Source of the DNA: Algoriphagus sp.
GTDB taxonomy: Bacteria; Bacteroidota; Bacteroidia; Cytophagales; Cyclobacteriaceae
Length of the DNA: 64,000 nucleotides
Direction of reading: 5' to 3'
Assembly: GCF_029254265.1 (NCBI RefSeq)
Contig: NZ_JAQWXX010000074.1
Coordinates: forward strand, 1 to 64,000
Shown here: one piece after another, positions 19,028 through 27,774 of the stretch
Position numbering within the stretch: position 1 is the stretch's first letter
How the letters are laid out: the number at the start of each line of letters is the position of its first letter
Notes under the pieces: model-generated
What the model was told of the DNA's origin: nothing
Seen by the model: the letters and a program-made list of their open reading frames with translations, nothing else
Database searches by the model: none
Translations under genes and position numbers: made by a program

Positions 19028-22000
19028 TTAGTCAATTGGTAAAAAAATATTCATTTCCGTCCCGGCCCCTACAGTACTACTGACCTGAAGGGACCCCCCA
19101 TGCGCCTTGATGATATCATGTGTAATACTCAGTCCCAGTCCTGTTCCTTCGGTGCCTTTTTTGGTAGTGAAGAAAGGTTGAAGAATTTTATCTTTGATCT
19201 CAGCCGGGATTCCAGGTCCGTTATCAGCGATTGAAAAGATGACTTTATCCTTTTGTAAAGAAGTTTTCACGGTCAGCTTTGGTAAGTATCTGTTGCCATC
19301 TTCGGTCTCCCGACTCCCGTCTCCCGTCTTCAATTTATCCCGCATGGCATCAAAGGCATTGTTGCAGAGATTCAAAATAACTCTGGAAAAATCCTCGCTG
19401 ATCAAAGTCACGTCTCCTACTTTCGGATCCAGCTGGAGATCGATATCTACATTGATCGGAGCTTTGCCAGCTCGCATACCATGGAAAGATAGATTGACAA
19501 ATTCTTTGACCAGGGGATTGAAAGCTTTCGGCTCTCGTTTGCTGCCTGAAGCTCGGCTATGCTGCAACATCGAAGTCACGATGCTATCGGCCCGTGAACC
19601 ATGCTCATGAACTTTGGCGAGGTTACTTTTTACGTCATTTAGAATCGCGACAATCTCTTCCTTGGCATCTGAATCTTCCACATTTTCAAGTTCTTCAAAG
19701 ACCTCTTCGATCAGCTCCCGGCTGAGATCGGAGAAGTTGTTGACAAAATTCAGCGGGTTTTTAATCTCGTGGGCAATGCCGGCAGTAAGCTGTCCAAGAC
19801 TGGCAAGTTTTTCTTGTTGTATAAGTTGTTCTTGCGCAGACTTCAATTCCTTGAGTGCTTTTTCGGCGCGAGCTTTGGCTTTTTTAAGCCGCTTTAAATC
19901 CTCTCTGGCTTGTGAGAGATCCTTGAATCGTGAATAGGCTAAAGAGAAAACCAGTGCAGCTCGGCGCAACAGGTCCCAACTTTCGGTCGATATCTCTCCC
20001 GGAGTAGCAGCTCCAATGGCTCCGTTCGAAAATTTGGTCAAGTGATAGGTACGTTCCGGTATTTCGGTTCCGTAGTATCCCTCGAGTTTTGGAGATTGGT
20101 GTGCACAGTAATTGATCCACTCTACCCGATTTTCTCCTTTCATTAAAATGGAAGTTTTTGTCTCATCACTTTGGTAGAAGTCTAGCATTTTCCTTCCTAC
20201 CCAAGTGTCTTTGTAGTTGAGGTCAAAATGGTCTGCCGCATAGGTTTTGGTTCCTTCCCGAATATCCTTGATTGAATACCAGCATTCTGCCTTTCCAGCA
20301 ATATCTTTATTGATATAGATCGAGCTGGTTTCCAGCTCTTCTACTCCCAACAATCCCATTTCTTCCCGCATGACTTGGGCTACTTCAATGAGTTCTTCGG
20401 GCTCCTGCATAGCCATTGCCCGAGCCCGAACCCGCTCCAGAGCAAGTTCAATTTTGGCTTTTCTGGTCTGTTTTTCAGAGGTGAGTAAATCCTCGAATCG
20501 TCGATAAGCTAGATCAAAGACACTGGCAAAGCGAACCAAATTGCCCATAGATTCTTCAGGAGGATTAGGCACTTGTCCAGGGAGACTAAAGCCGATTTCA
20601 CCATGAGTAGTCCGTGCGATGACAAAGGTCAGGCCTCCAATGGCCATAATATCTTCTTTAGTAGGTGCATGAGGGTCAGCCTGTTCATATTTGCCGTAGG
20701 TATTCATCTTATCGATATAGTCCCATGCCTCGTGTCCATTTAAATCTAATGCAATGGTGGGGGAACCACTCTTTTCCCATGCGGCTAGACGGGGAATTTC
20801 ATCGTGTACAAACTTGGGCACCGAGATAATCATCCCCACTCTTTCACCATCTTCAGAGGTCATCGACATCTCATAGCTTTCTGGAGTCCATTTCATATGC
20901 CAGAAATAATCCGCTTCATGTCCCAGATTGACAAATTCCTTTCGCATGGAAACTACGATGTCAAAGAGTTCATCGGAATGAGTCATAGACGTCACTTGAG
21001 CTCTTATTCGTTGGAGAGAAAGTTCCAACTTTGCCTCTTTGGCCTGAGCCTCTGCTTTTGTGAGGTCTAAGAAACGAGTGTAAGTCAAGTCAAACACTTG
21101 CGCGAAACGCTTAAAGATTTCCTCCTCCTCGCATGGCACTTCTGTTATAATGACCAAGTATCCCGTCTTGAAATAAGCAGCATGTAGTCGTTGCCAATCA
21201 GGACGCGGGATTCCAGCACCTTCCATATCTTCAAAAATTTGCTTTGCAATCGGAATGTTCATGAGCCAGTCATAGTGGTCGAGGAGCTGCTCGTTTTCAA
21301 GTGTGACAGTTCGATAAGCATCGCCCATTTCCCAACCTTTATAGAGATTTTCATGGGCAAAGTCTCCTACATTTGGAAGGGAAAAAGGTTGGATCAAACC
21401 ATTGTCTAAACTGAGCCACCATTCATCTTCTTTTCGGCCTTTTTCACAAAGCACAAATCCACAAGTCCAAAGATTGTCAACTAGGGTATTAAGCTCACTG
21501 AATAATACAGTAGCAACTTCACCCAATTCCTCGGCTTTTTGCATACCCATAGTGCGAGACCGAACTCTCTCTAAAGCCGCCTCTATGCGTGCTTCCTTGG
21601 CTTGTGCTTCTGCTTTTTTCAGGTCTAAAAAGCGGGTGTAAGCTCTTTCAAACTCTATAGAAAAGCGTTTTAAGATGGTTTTCTCTTCATCAGAAAGCCT
21701 CCTCCGGATATTGATCCCAAAACATCCATATCGCATGTATGCCTCAGAATAGTAAATTCCATCGGGGAAAGATTCCGCTTTCAGTTTTTGGGCTCCTGTT
21801 AGGAGCTCCTTCCAAACATCAAAGAAGCCAACAATTTCTCCGGGAGGGACAAACTCTTCCAGGATCACCTCTGGAGTTTCCAAAGCTTTTAAGCAAGTAG
21901 CAGTATAGGCTTCGGATTTATCCATTGGATAAGTGACCTGTTTACTTTTCAATATGGTTTTGCCCTTTTGATCCTCAGTCCAACTCGCCCAAAACTGGTG

Positions 22001-25000
22001 AGAGCTAGTGGATTCATCCGGCAACCATACATAAGAAAATTCTGATGAGATATCCAGACGAAGCAACTGTTCTTGAAAGACTTCCGAAACCGATTTGATT
22101 TCATCTGAATGTTTCATCAGCATACTTTGCGTACGAGTGCGCTCAAGTGCAGCCTCGATTTGGGCTTTTCGCGCTTGTGCTTCTGCTTTTTGAAGGTCTA
22201 AGAAGCGGGTGTAGGTTTGGTCGAAAACCTTTGCGAAGCGATTGAAAATGTCGTGTGCATCCGGTACAGGTTCGTAGGTGATGAAGAGTAGAAAACCGTG
22301 AGAGAATTTACAGAGGTGGTTGATTTGGTAGGTGGGTAGGGAAAGTCCCTGTGCCTCAATAGCAGAAAATGTGGGTTTTAAATCCGGGAAGGATTTCATG
22401 TGATCATAGTGTTCTACAAGCGCACTTCCCCCAAGCTCTTGCACCATAAAAGTGTCTTTGCTCTTAATAAAAGCTCCCATTTCATCAAAGGATGATTCAC
22501 CAAATAAGCGAAGTTTAAAAGGTTCCTGAAGAACGCCTTCACTGCTCATCCAACCGGCAGCAGATTTGCCGTCTTGGGCAATAATGTTGAACCCACTGCT
22601 CCACGCAGGTACTCCTAATCCCTGCACTTCCAAAAACAACAGGTTGGCAACCTCGGGCAATTCCTCACTGCTTTGCATACCCATGGTTCGGGAGCGGACT
22701 TTTTCGAGGGCTGCTTCTATTTTGGCTTCATGTGCCTGCGCTTCTGCTTTTTGAAGGTCTAGGAATCTGGTGTAGGCTTGCTCAAAAACATTTCCAAATC
22801 GTTTAAAGATAGCATTCTCGTCTTCGCTATAGGGAATAAGATTATAATTGCCAATAGTGAGTATCGTATTTTTCATCAAACACTGAGACCTTGCAAATCC
22901 AGGCGAATCCAGCAAAAAGTTTATGCTTTCTGGGTTAAGGCTTCCTGGTTCAGAGTGATCAAGCAAGTGCTGCAAAAACTGTTTGTTTTCTTCACGGGTG
23001 AGGATATCGGAACTAAAATTAACTCCATCATTGCGGGCTTGTAGAGGTCTGGTAAAACCTGGATTATCCAAGTAGGGTACGTTTATGAATAAAGGCTTTG
23101 GCAATCCGGGAGTGGCCAACCAGAACTTAAGACCCACTTGTTTGGCATCAAGTCCAAAGCTGACATTATGAAATCTGAATTGTAACTGTTGCAATTGCTC
23201 TGACACCACCAAAATAACCTCTTCTAACTCCTCGCTTTTATGCATGGCCAATGACCGACTTCGAACTCTCTCCAAAGCCGCTTCAATCTGAGATTCCCTT
23301 GCCTGTGCTTCTGCTTTTTGTAGGTCTAGAAAACGGGTATAGGTTTGTTGGAAAACTTTCCCAAATCGTAGGAGTACTTGATTTTCTTCATCTGTAAAAG
23401 TTGTGGTGGTATAGTTTTCAATATACAGTCCAACATTATCCAGCAACACAGTGGAGATCGAAAGACCTTCTTGGGCAAAATAGAAGTCCTGCGTTTCTTT
23501 AGGTAAATCTGGAATTAAGGAAAAGAGGTCTTGATAAAATCTGTTTTTAGTTTCAAAGTCTAACAGGTTAGCAAAGAAGTTTTCTCCTTTTGCCTTGGCT
23601 TCCAGATAGCTGTTCCAATGAGGTGAATCAAAATAGGGAAAGGTAATTTCTGAATGAAACTGATTAGAATCAGCCAGCCAGATATTCATGTCCTCCCGGT
23701 CTTTATAATCCATGATAAAGCCGGTATGCTCTATAGGGATTCCCAAGCCAACAAATTGTTGGTACACTACCTGAATAACATCCTTCAGTTCTGAAGAATT
23801 TTGCATAGCCATACTTCGACTTCTCACCCGCTCCAATGCCAATTCAATCTGGGTTTCTCGGGTTTGATGCTCTGCTTTTTTCAAATCCTCAAATCGCTTA
23901 TATGCCAGATCGAATACTTTCGCAAAGCGGACTAAGGTACCCATAGCTTCCTGAGGAGGATTCGGAACAGATCCCGGGAGGCTAAATCCAATCTCCCCAT
24001 GAGTAGTACGCGCCATGACAAATGTCAAACCGCCGATATGGCGAATATCATCCAAGGTTGGGGCTTGTGGATCAACGCGCTCAAAATCCCCCCAATTGAT
24101 CATTTTTTCAACATAGTCAACCGCAGTTTCTGTCTCCATTGCTAAAACTAAGATGGGCTCAGAGCCTTTTTCCCAATCAGCTACCAACTTGATATCTCCA
24201 TGAATTCGTCTTGGCAAACTCATCACCATACCAATCTGAGTACCATCGCCTGAAGTCATGGCTTTTTCATAGGAATCGGGAAGCCATCGCATATGCCAGA
24301 AATAGTGAGCCTCATGTCCCAAAGCGACAAACTCACTTCGCATCGTCACCACAATTTCCAGAAGCTCTGTTGACTCTCTCATGGATGCGACTTGTCCTCT
24401 GATCCGTTCGAGTGCTGCCTCAATCTGAGCTTCCCTTGCTTGTGCTTCTGCTCTTACCAAATCGAGATAGCGTCGATAGGTTTGTTCAAAAAGTGCACTG
24501 AACCGTTGGGTAATGTGAATCAATTCGGGTTGGAATTCCCGGGGACTAAAGGCATAAAAAAAGCCATGCTCGAAGATGAAACAGTGTTGGATCTCTCTTT
24601 CGGGTAATTTTTCGATCGGGATCTGAATTTTATAATCCGGAGCATTATTCAGCATGCGGTAATAATCCGGCAAATCCTCTCCTTCCAACACATACTTGTG
24701 AAATGGAACTTGCTCCAGCCAAGCCTGACGGGCTTTCTGTAACATGGGATGCCAAGCCATATCGATGTTTCCAATATGCATGTTGACATCCTCTCCAGTT
24801 TTGCGGGCCGTCCAAAGCTGATTGTTTTCATTCTCATGGTTTAAGATACCGATCCCAAATCGGGTCCCTTCATCCACCCCCAATGCTGTGAGTTCAGAGA
24901 ACATTTTGACCACACATTTTCCCACGTCATCACTGCTATGCATGGCCATAGTCTGTGCTCTGACCCGCTCCAGAGCCGCCTCTATCTGCGCTTCTCGTGT

Positions 25001-27766
25001 TTGTGCTTCAGCTCTCTTAAGATCTAGGAATCGAGTGTAGGCTTGATCAAAGACTTTGGAAAAACGTTTGATGATATCAATTTCATATTCAGTTAAGGGA
25101 ACGCCTGAATAATCAGCCATTCCGATACAGGAGTTTTTCTGAAAAGCCTGCGAGTGAGTATAGAATTTTTGAGCGAAAACCCATTTGGCCTGCTCCTCTA
25201 AACCTGCTATCTCAGCAGAGGTAAAGGAGGTTTCGAAGAATCTTTTGAAGTAGCTGTTTTTTTCTTCTTCGCTGTACGCCTTGGAGAAGAATTGTACACC
25301 CGCTTCTTTTGCTTCATAAAAATCATCAAGTATTGGGTGCTGAAAATAGGGTGTAGAAATGTAAATATTACCAACGTCTTGGGAGGCAATATATTGATTG
25401 AAGTCCTTTGACACTGAATCGAGAACCACCACTATGGCTATACGAGATTCCATGGAAACCTCCAGTTCATTAAATTTCCTATGAATCTCTAGGATGACTT
25501 CGCTGAGCTGGTCACTTTTGGTCATCGCCAATGATCTACTTCTCACTTTTTCCAAGGCAGCTTCTATTTGTGCTTCCTTAGCCTGGGCTTCGGCTTTTTG
25601 AAGATCGAGGAAGCGTGTGTAAGCTTGGTCAAAAACCTTAGAAAACCGCTTTAATATAGCTATATCAGGTTCGGATAGTGGCTTTCCCACAAAATCGTTT
25701 ACCGCTACGATAGATTTACCTGATGGAGCCATCGTGACCGAGTAGTGGGAACTTTTGCGAATCATTCGCTCCACTTCGGAAGGTAGGTTAGTTAATTCTG
25801 GAAGCTTTAACACAACATCGTAAAAGCTATCTTTTTCGGCTACGGAGTACTCTCCTTTGTAAAAAGCAAGACTCTCTTCGTGGGCACGGATATAATCATT
25901 GATGATGGGATGATCAAAATATGGAAGATGATACTGATTGATGACCAGACCAGTTCCCACATCCCCGCAAACAAATACATCCATATCCTTTGAGTCATCT
26001 GTAAAAGTCTGAATCGCCACTGCGGTAGATGGAATTTGGAGTTCGTTTAACTTTTCGAATAGCACCTTGACAACTTCATTGAGCTCCTTACTATTGTGCA
26101 TAGCTAAAGAACGACTCCGTACTTTTTCTAACGCTGCCTCAATCTGCGCCTCTCGAGCTTGGGCTTCTGCCTTTTGAAGATCTAAGAAACGGGTGTAGGT
26201 CTGTTCAAAAACTTTGGCGAAGCGTTGAAAAATGGCATAGGCTTCAGGGACTGGCTCATACGTGATAAAAAGGATATAGCCATGGTTGAAGAAGGCTATA
26301 TGATCGATTTGATAAGTAGGCAATGCGATCCCGGATTCCTTCAGGGCTTTCAATGAATCTCCCATCACTGGGATGGTTTTCAAATAGTCATAATGAGCTT
26401 TGCATTCTCCCTCTGCAAACTCCTTCACATAGAATTTTTCTCCCTGCTGTCCCCTTTCATAAAAATCTAAGAAGAATTGTTCTCTGGGAGTTTTGTAGAA
26501 AGGCAAACTTCCATTTGCACTGCTAAACCATTCGTAATCGCCTGCCTCATCCTCGGCATAGATATGAAAGGCACAGCCCCAGGTTTGGATCCCTAGACTT
26601 CGCACTTGCTCATCCAAAAGAATTGAGGCTTCCTCCAGTTCAGAACTGCTATGCATAGCCATAGTCCTGGCACGTACTCGCTCTAGTGCCAATTCGATTT
26701 CTGATTCCCTTGCTTGTTTTTCTGCTTTTTGAATATCCCGAAATCGCTGATAGGCTAAGGAAAACACTTGATGGAAACGCTTGAATAAAGCCAAACTTTG
26801 TTCGTCCAAGGATCGATAAAGCGTGATCCCAAGACCGCCTTCTCCAATCGAAAGAAAACAATACCCCAGCTCCTCTGACTTATCCAAAAGCGGATCATCC
26901 AAATGTTTTTCCCGCTTGCGATGCGTACGAAAATCAGCTAGCTCCTTCCCAGTCAATGCTCCCAAAAAGTGACTATCGCGAGCGGCAAGCATCTGATCGA
27001 CCATTTGCTGCTCCACGGGGCTTTTGCGGTATTCAGTTCGCTCGATGATGTCTCGGTCGTAGCTTGGGAAATATTGATAGCACAGGTAAATCTCTTCCTT
27101 TGATTCGATGAGTGCGGTTTGCAAATTTCGGATCTGACCTACGCCAAAAGCCTCCAATTGCTCGGCAATAATCCGACAGACCTGAAGCATATCATCGGGA
27201 GTTTTCATGCCCATAGCCACTGCTCGTACTTTTTCCAGAGCCGTTTCAATCGCCAGCTCTTGATTTTTTCCTTGCAGCTCAGAGGTCCGTTGATCCACTG
27301 CGGCTTGAAGACGCTTGTTTTCAGCTTTGAGTGCATCTGCGGCAAATGCTTCTCCTTCAGTGGCCTTCATATCTGGATAAGATCCATGCTGATGCAAAGC
27401 AATCCAACCAGTATCTGTTTTTGACATAAGGGAAGACATTCGAAAAGGGCCGTAAAAAGTCCATTCCCCCTCTATTTTCACATAGAGATCGGTAAACTCA
27501 TTGACCATCAAATAGTCACGATAAGGTAGGACTTCTATCGTTCGATTGCGGAACTCCGCCTGACCGACCATTTGATCCTGCATAGCATAGCTATACTCCA
27601 GAATTTCCTGTTTGCTATGCCAGATCTCTTCTTTAGTCCCACCGATATTATAGTAATCATCCGCAACAAAGGTGGCCCAGTGATCATAGTCACCATTGAT
27701 ATAAGTCTTCCAGAAAGTGTCGAGCCATTGGGTTAGCTCAGCTTTTATTGCTTCAGTAATCTTCAT
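19028..27766 (-). CDS. Giant soluble histidine kinase: NTF2-like cap + 13 tandem ~190-aa modules + HisKA/HATPase
   Basis: At 2912 residues this is the largest gene in the window. Residues 1-~140 are NTF2/SnoaL-like (WLDTFWKTYINGDYDHWATF; WIALHQHGSYPD). A coiled coil at ~150-180 leads into thirteen modules of ~189 residues. Modules 6 and 12 are an internal pair (YFWHMRW/YFWHMKW; ARTTHGEIGFSLPG). Module 5 closely matches module 2, and module 9 matches module 4, of the 1756-residue kinase. After module 13 a charged coiled coil leads to DHp ([18 protein letters not shown]2666) and a HATPase with intact boxes. No membrane segment is seen. The gene begins 8 bases after the propeller kinase and ends 8 before the 2026-residue kinase. 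If each ~45-residue linker helix is continuous, the molecule would be a long rod displaying 26 sensor folds per dimer; this is inference. Confidence 0.88.
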   Translation of the reverse strand: MKITEAIKAELTQWLDTFWKTYINGDYDHWATFVADDYYNIGGTKEEIWHSKQEILEYSYAMQDQMVGQAEFRNRTIEVLPYRDYLMVNEFTDLYVKIEGEWTFYGPFRMSSLMSKTDTGWIALHQHGSYPDMKATEGEAFAADALKAENKRLQAAVDQRTSELQGKNQELAIETALEKVRAVAMGMKTPDDMLQVCRIIAEQLEAFGVGQIRNLQTALIESKEEIYLCYQYFPSYDRDIIERTEYRKSPVEQQMVDQMLAARDSHFLGALTGKELADFRTHRKREKHLDDPLLDKSEELGYCFLSIGEGGLGITLYRSLDEQSLALFKRFHQVFSLAYQRFRDIQKAEKQARESEIELALERVRARTMAMHSSSELEEASILLDEQVRSLGIQTWGCAFHIYAEDEAGDYEWFSSANGSLPFYKTPREQFFLDFYERGQQGEKFYVKEFAEGECKAHYDYLKTIPVMGDSLKALKESGIALPTYQIDHIAFFNHGYILFITYEPVPEAYAIFQRFAKVFEQTYTRFLDLQKAEAQAREAQIEAALEKVRSRSLAMHNSKELNEVVKVLFEKLNELQIPSTAVAIQTFTDDSKDMDVFVCGDVGTGLVINQYHLPYFDHPIINDYIRAHEESLAFYKGEYSVAEKDSFYDVVLKLPELTNLPSEVERMIRKSSHYSVTMAPSGKSIVAVNDFVGKPLSEPDIAILKRFSKVFDQAYTRFLDLQKAEAQAKEAQIEAALEKVRSRSLAMTKSDQLSEVILEIHRKFNELEVSMESRIAIVVVLDSVSKDFNQYIASQDVGNIYISTPYFQHPILDDFYEAKEAGVQFFSKAYSEEEKNSYFKRFFETSFTSAEIAGLEEQAKWVFAQKFYTHSQAFQKNSCIGMADYSGVPLTEYEIDIIKRFSKVFDQAYTRFLDLKRAEAQTREAQIEAALERVRAQTMAMHSSDDVGKCVVKMFSELTALGVDEGTRFGIGILNHENENNQLWTARKTGEDVNMHIGNIDMAWHPMLQKARQAWLEQVPFHKYVLEGEDLPDYYRMLNNAPDYKIQIPIEKLPEREIQHCFIFEHGFFYAFSPREFQPELIHITQRFSALFEQTYRRYLDLVRAEAQAREAQIEAALERIRGQVASMRESTELLEIVVTMRSEFVALGHEAHYFWHMRWLPDSYEKAMTSGDGTQIGMVMSLPRRIHGDIKLVADWEKGSEPILVLAMETETAVDYVEKMINWGDFERVDPQAPTLDDIRHIGGLTFVMARTTHGEIGFSLPGSVPNPPQEAMGTLVRFAKVFDLAYKRFEDLKKAEHQTRETQIELALERVRSRSMAMQNSSELKDVIQVVYQQFVGLGIPIEHTGFIMDYKDREDMNIWLADSNQFHSEITFPYFDSPHWNSYLEAKAKGENFFANLLDFETKNRFYQDLFSLIPDLPKETQDFYFAQEGLSISTVLLDNVGLYIENYTTTTFTDEENQVLLRFGKVFQQTYTRFLDLQKAEAQARESQIEAALERVRSRSLAMHKSEELEEVILVVSEQLQQLQFRFHNVSFGLDAKQVGLKFWLATPGLPKPLFINVPYLDNPGFTRPLQARNDGVNFSSDILTREENKQFLQHLLDHSEPGSLNPESINFLLDSPGFARSQCLMKNTILTIGNYNLIPYSEDENAIFKRFGNVFEQAYTRFLDLQKAEAQAHEAKIEAALEKVRSRTMGMQSSEELPEVANLLFLEVQGLGVPAWSSGFNIIAQDGKSAAGWMSSEGVLQEPFKLRLFGESSFDEMGAFIKSKDTFMVQELGGSALVEHYDHMKSFPDLKPTFSAIEAQGLSLPTYQINHLCKFSHGFLLFITYEPVPDAHDIFNRFAKVFDQTYTRFLDLQKAEAQARKAQIEAALERTRTQSMLMKHSDEIKSVSEVFQEQLLRLDISSEFSYVWLPDESTSSHQFWASWTEDQKGKTILKSKQVTYPMDKSEAYTATCLKALETPEVILEEFVPPGEIVGFFDVWKELLTGAQKLKAESFPDGIYYSEAYMRYGCFGINIRRRLSDEEKTILKRFSIEFERAYTRFLDLKKAEAQAKEARIEAALERVRSRTMGMQKAEELGEVATVLFSELNTLVDNLWTCGFVLCEKGRKEDEWWLSLDNGLIQPFSLPNVGDFAHENLYKGWEMGDAYRTVTLENEQLLDHYDWLMNIPIAKQIFEDMEGAGIPRPDWQRLHAAYFKTGYLVIITEVPCEEEEIFKRFAQVFDLTYTRFLDLTKAEAQAKEAKLELSLQRIRAQVTSMTHSDELFDIVVSMRKEFVNLGHEADYFWHMKWTPESYEMSMTSEDGERVGMIISVPKFVHDEIPRLAAWEKSGSPTIALDLNGHEAWDYIDKMNTYGKYEQADPHAPTKEDIMAIGGLTFVIARTTHGEIGFSLPGQVPNPPEESMGNLVRFASVFDLAYRRFEDLLTSEKQTRKAKIELALERVRARAMAMQEPEELIEVAQVMREEMGLLGVEELETSSIYINKDIAGKAECWYSIKDIREGTKTYAADHFDLNYKDTWVGRKMLDFYQSDETKTSILMKGENRVEWINYCAHQSPKLEGYYGTEIPERTYHLTKFSNGAIGAATPGEISTESWDLLRRAALVFSLAYSRFKDLSQAREDLKRLKKAKARAEKALKELKSAQEQLIQQEKLASLGQLTAGIAHEIKNPLNFVNNFSDLSRELIEEVFEELENVEDSDAKEEIVAILNDVKSNLAKVHEHGSRADSIVTSMLQHSRASGSKREPKAFNPLVKEFVNLSFHGMRAGKAPINVDIDLQLDPKVGDVTLISEDFSRVILNLCNNAFDAMRDKLKTGDGSRETEDGNRYLPKLTVKTSLQKDKVIFSIADNGPGIPAEIKDKILQPFFTTKKGTEGTGLGLSITHDIIKAHGGSLQVSSTVGAGTEMNIFLPID
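19300..19331. repeat. Heptamer repeat translated in a kinase ATPase loop (second kinase)
   Basis: Units CTTCGGT, CTCCCGA, CTCCCGT, CTCCCGT and a partial CTTC encode TGDGSRETEDG at the same loop as in the 2026-residue kinase. The unit order differs from the copy at 13217-13248, so the tract has changed since the two kinases diverged. Confidence 0.7.
19910..27262 (-). repeat. Thirteen tandem sensor modules (566-bp average period) in the 2912-aa kinase
   Basis: Linkers recur near 20460, 21045, 21600, 22170, 22740, 23300, 23870, 24430, 25000, 25580, 26160, 26720 and 27260. Module cores fall into several subtypes mixed along the chain, which suggests shuffling as well as simple tandem duplication. 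Confidence 0.85.
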
Positions 27767-27774
27767 TTAAATCT

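Noticed and set aside
6300..27262. Regularly spaced repeats of ~565 bp as a CRISPR or satellite array
   Set aside because: The period is in frame, the repeats are translated helical linkers, and the intervening sequence is conserved protein.
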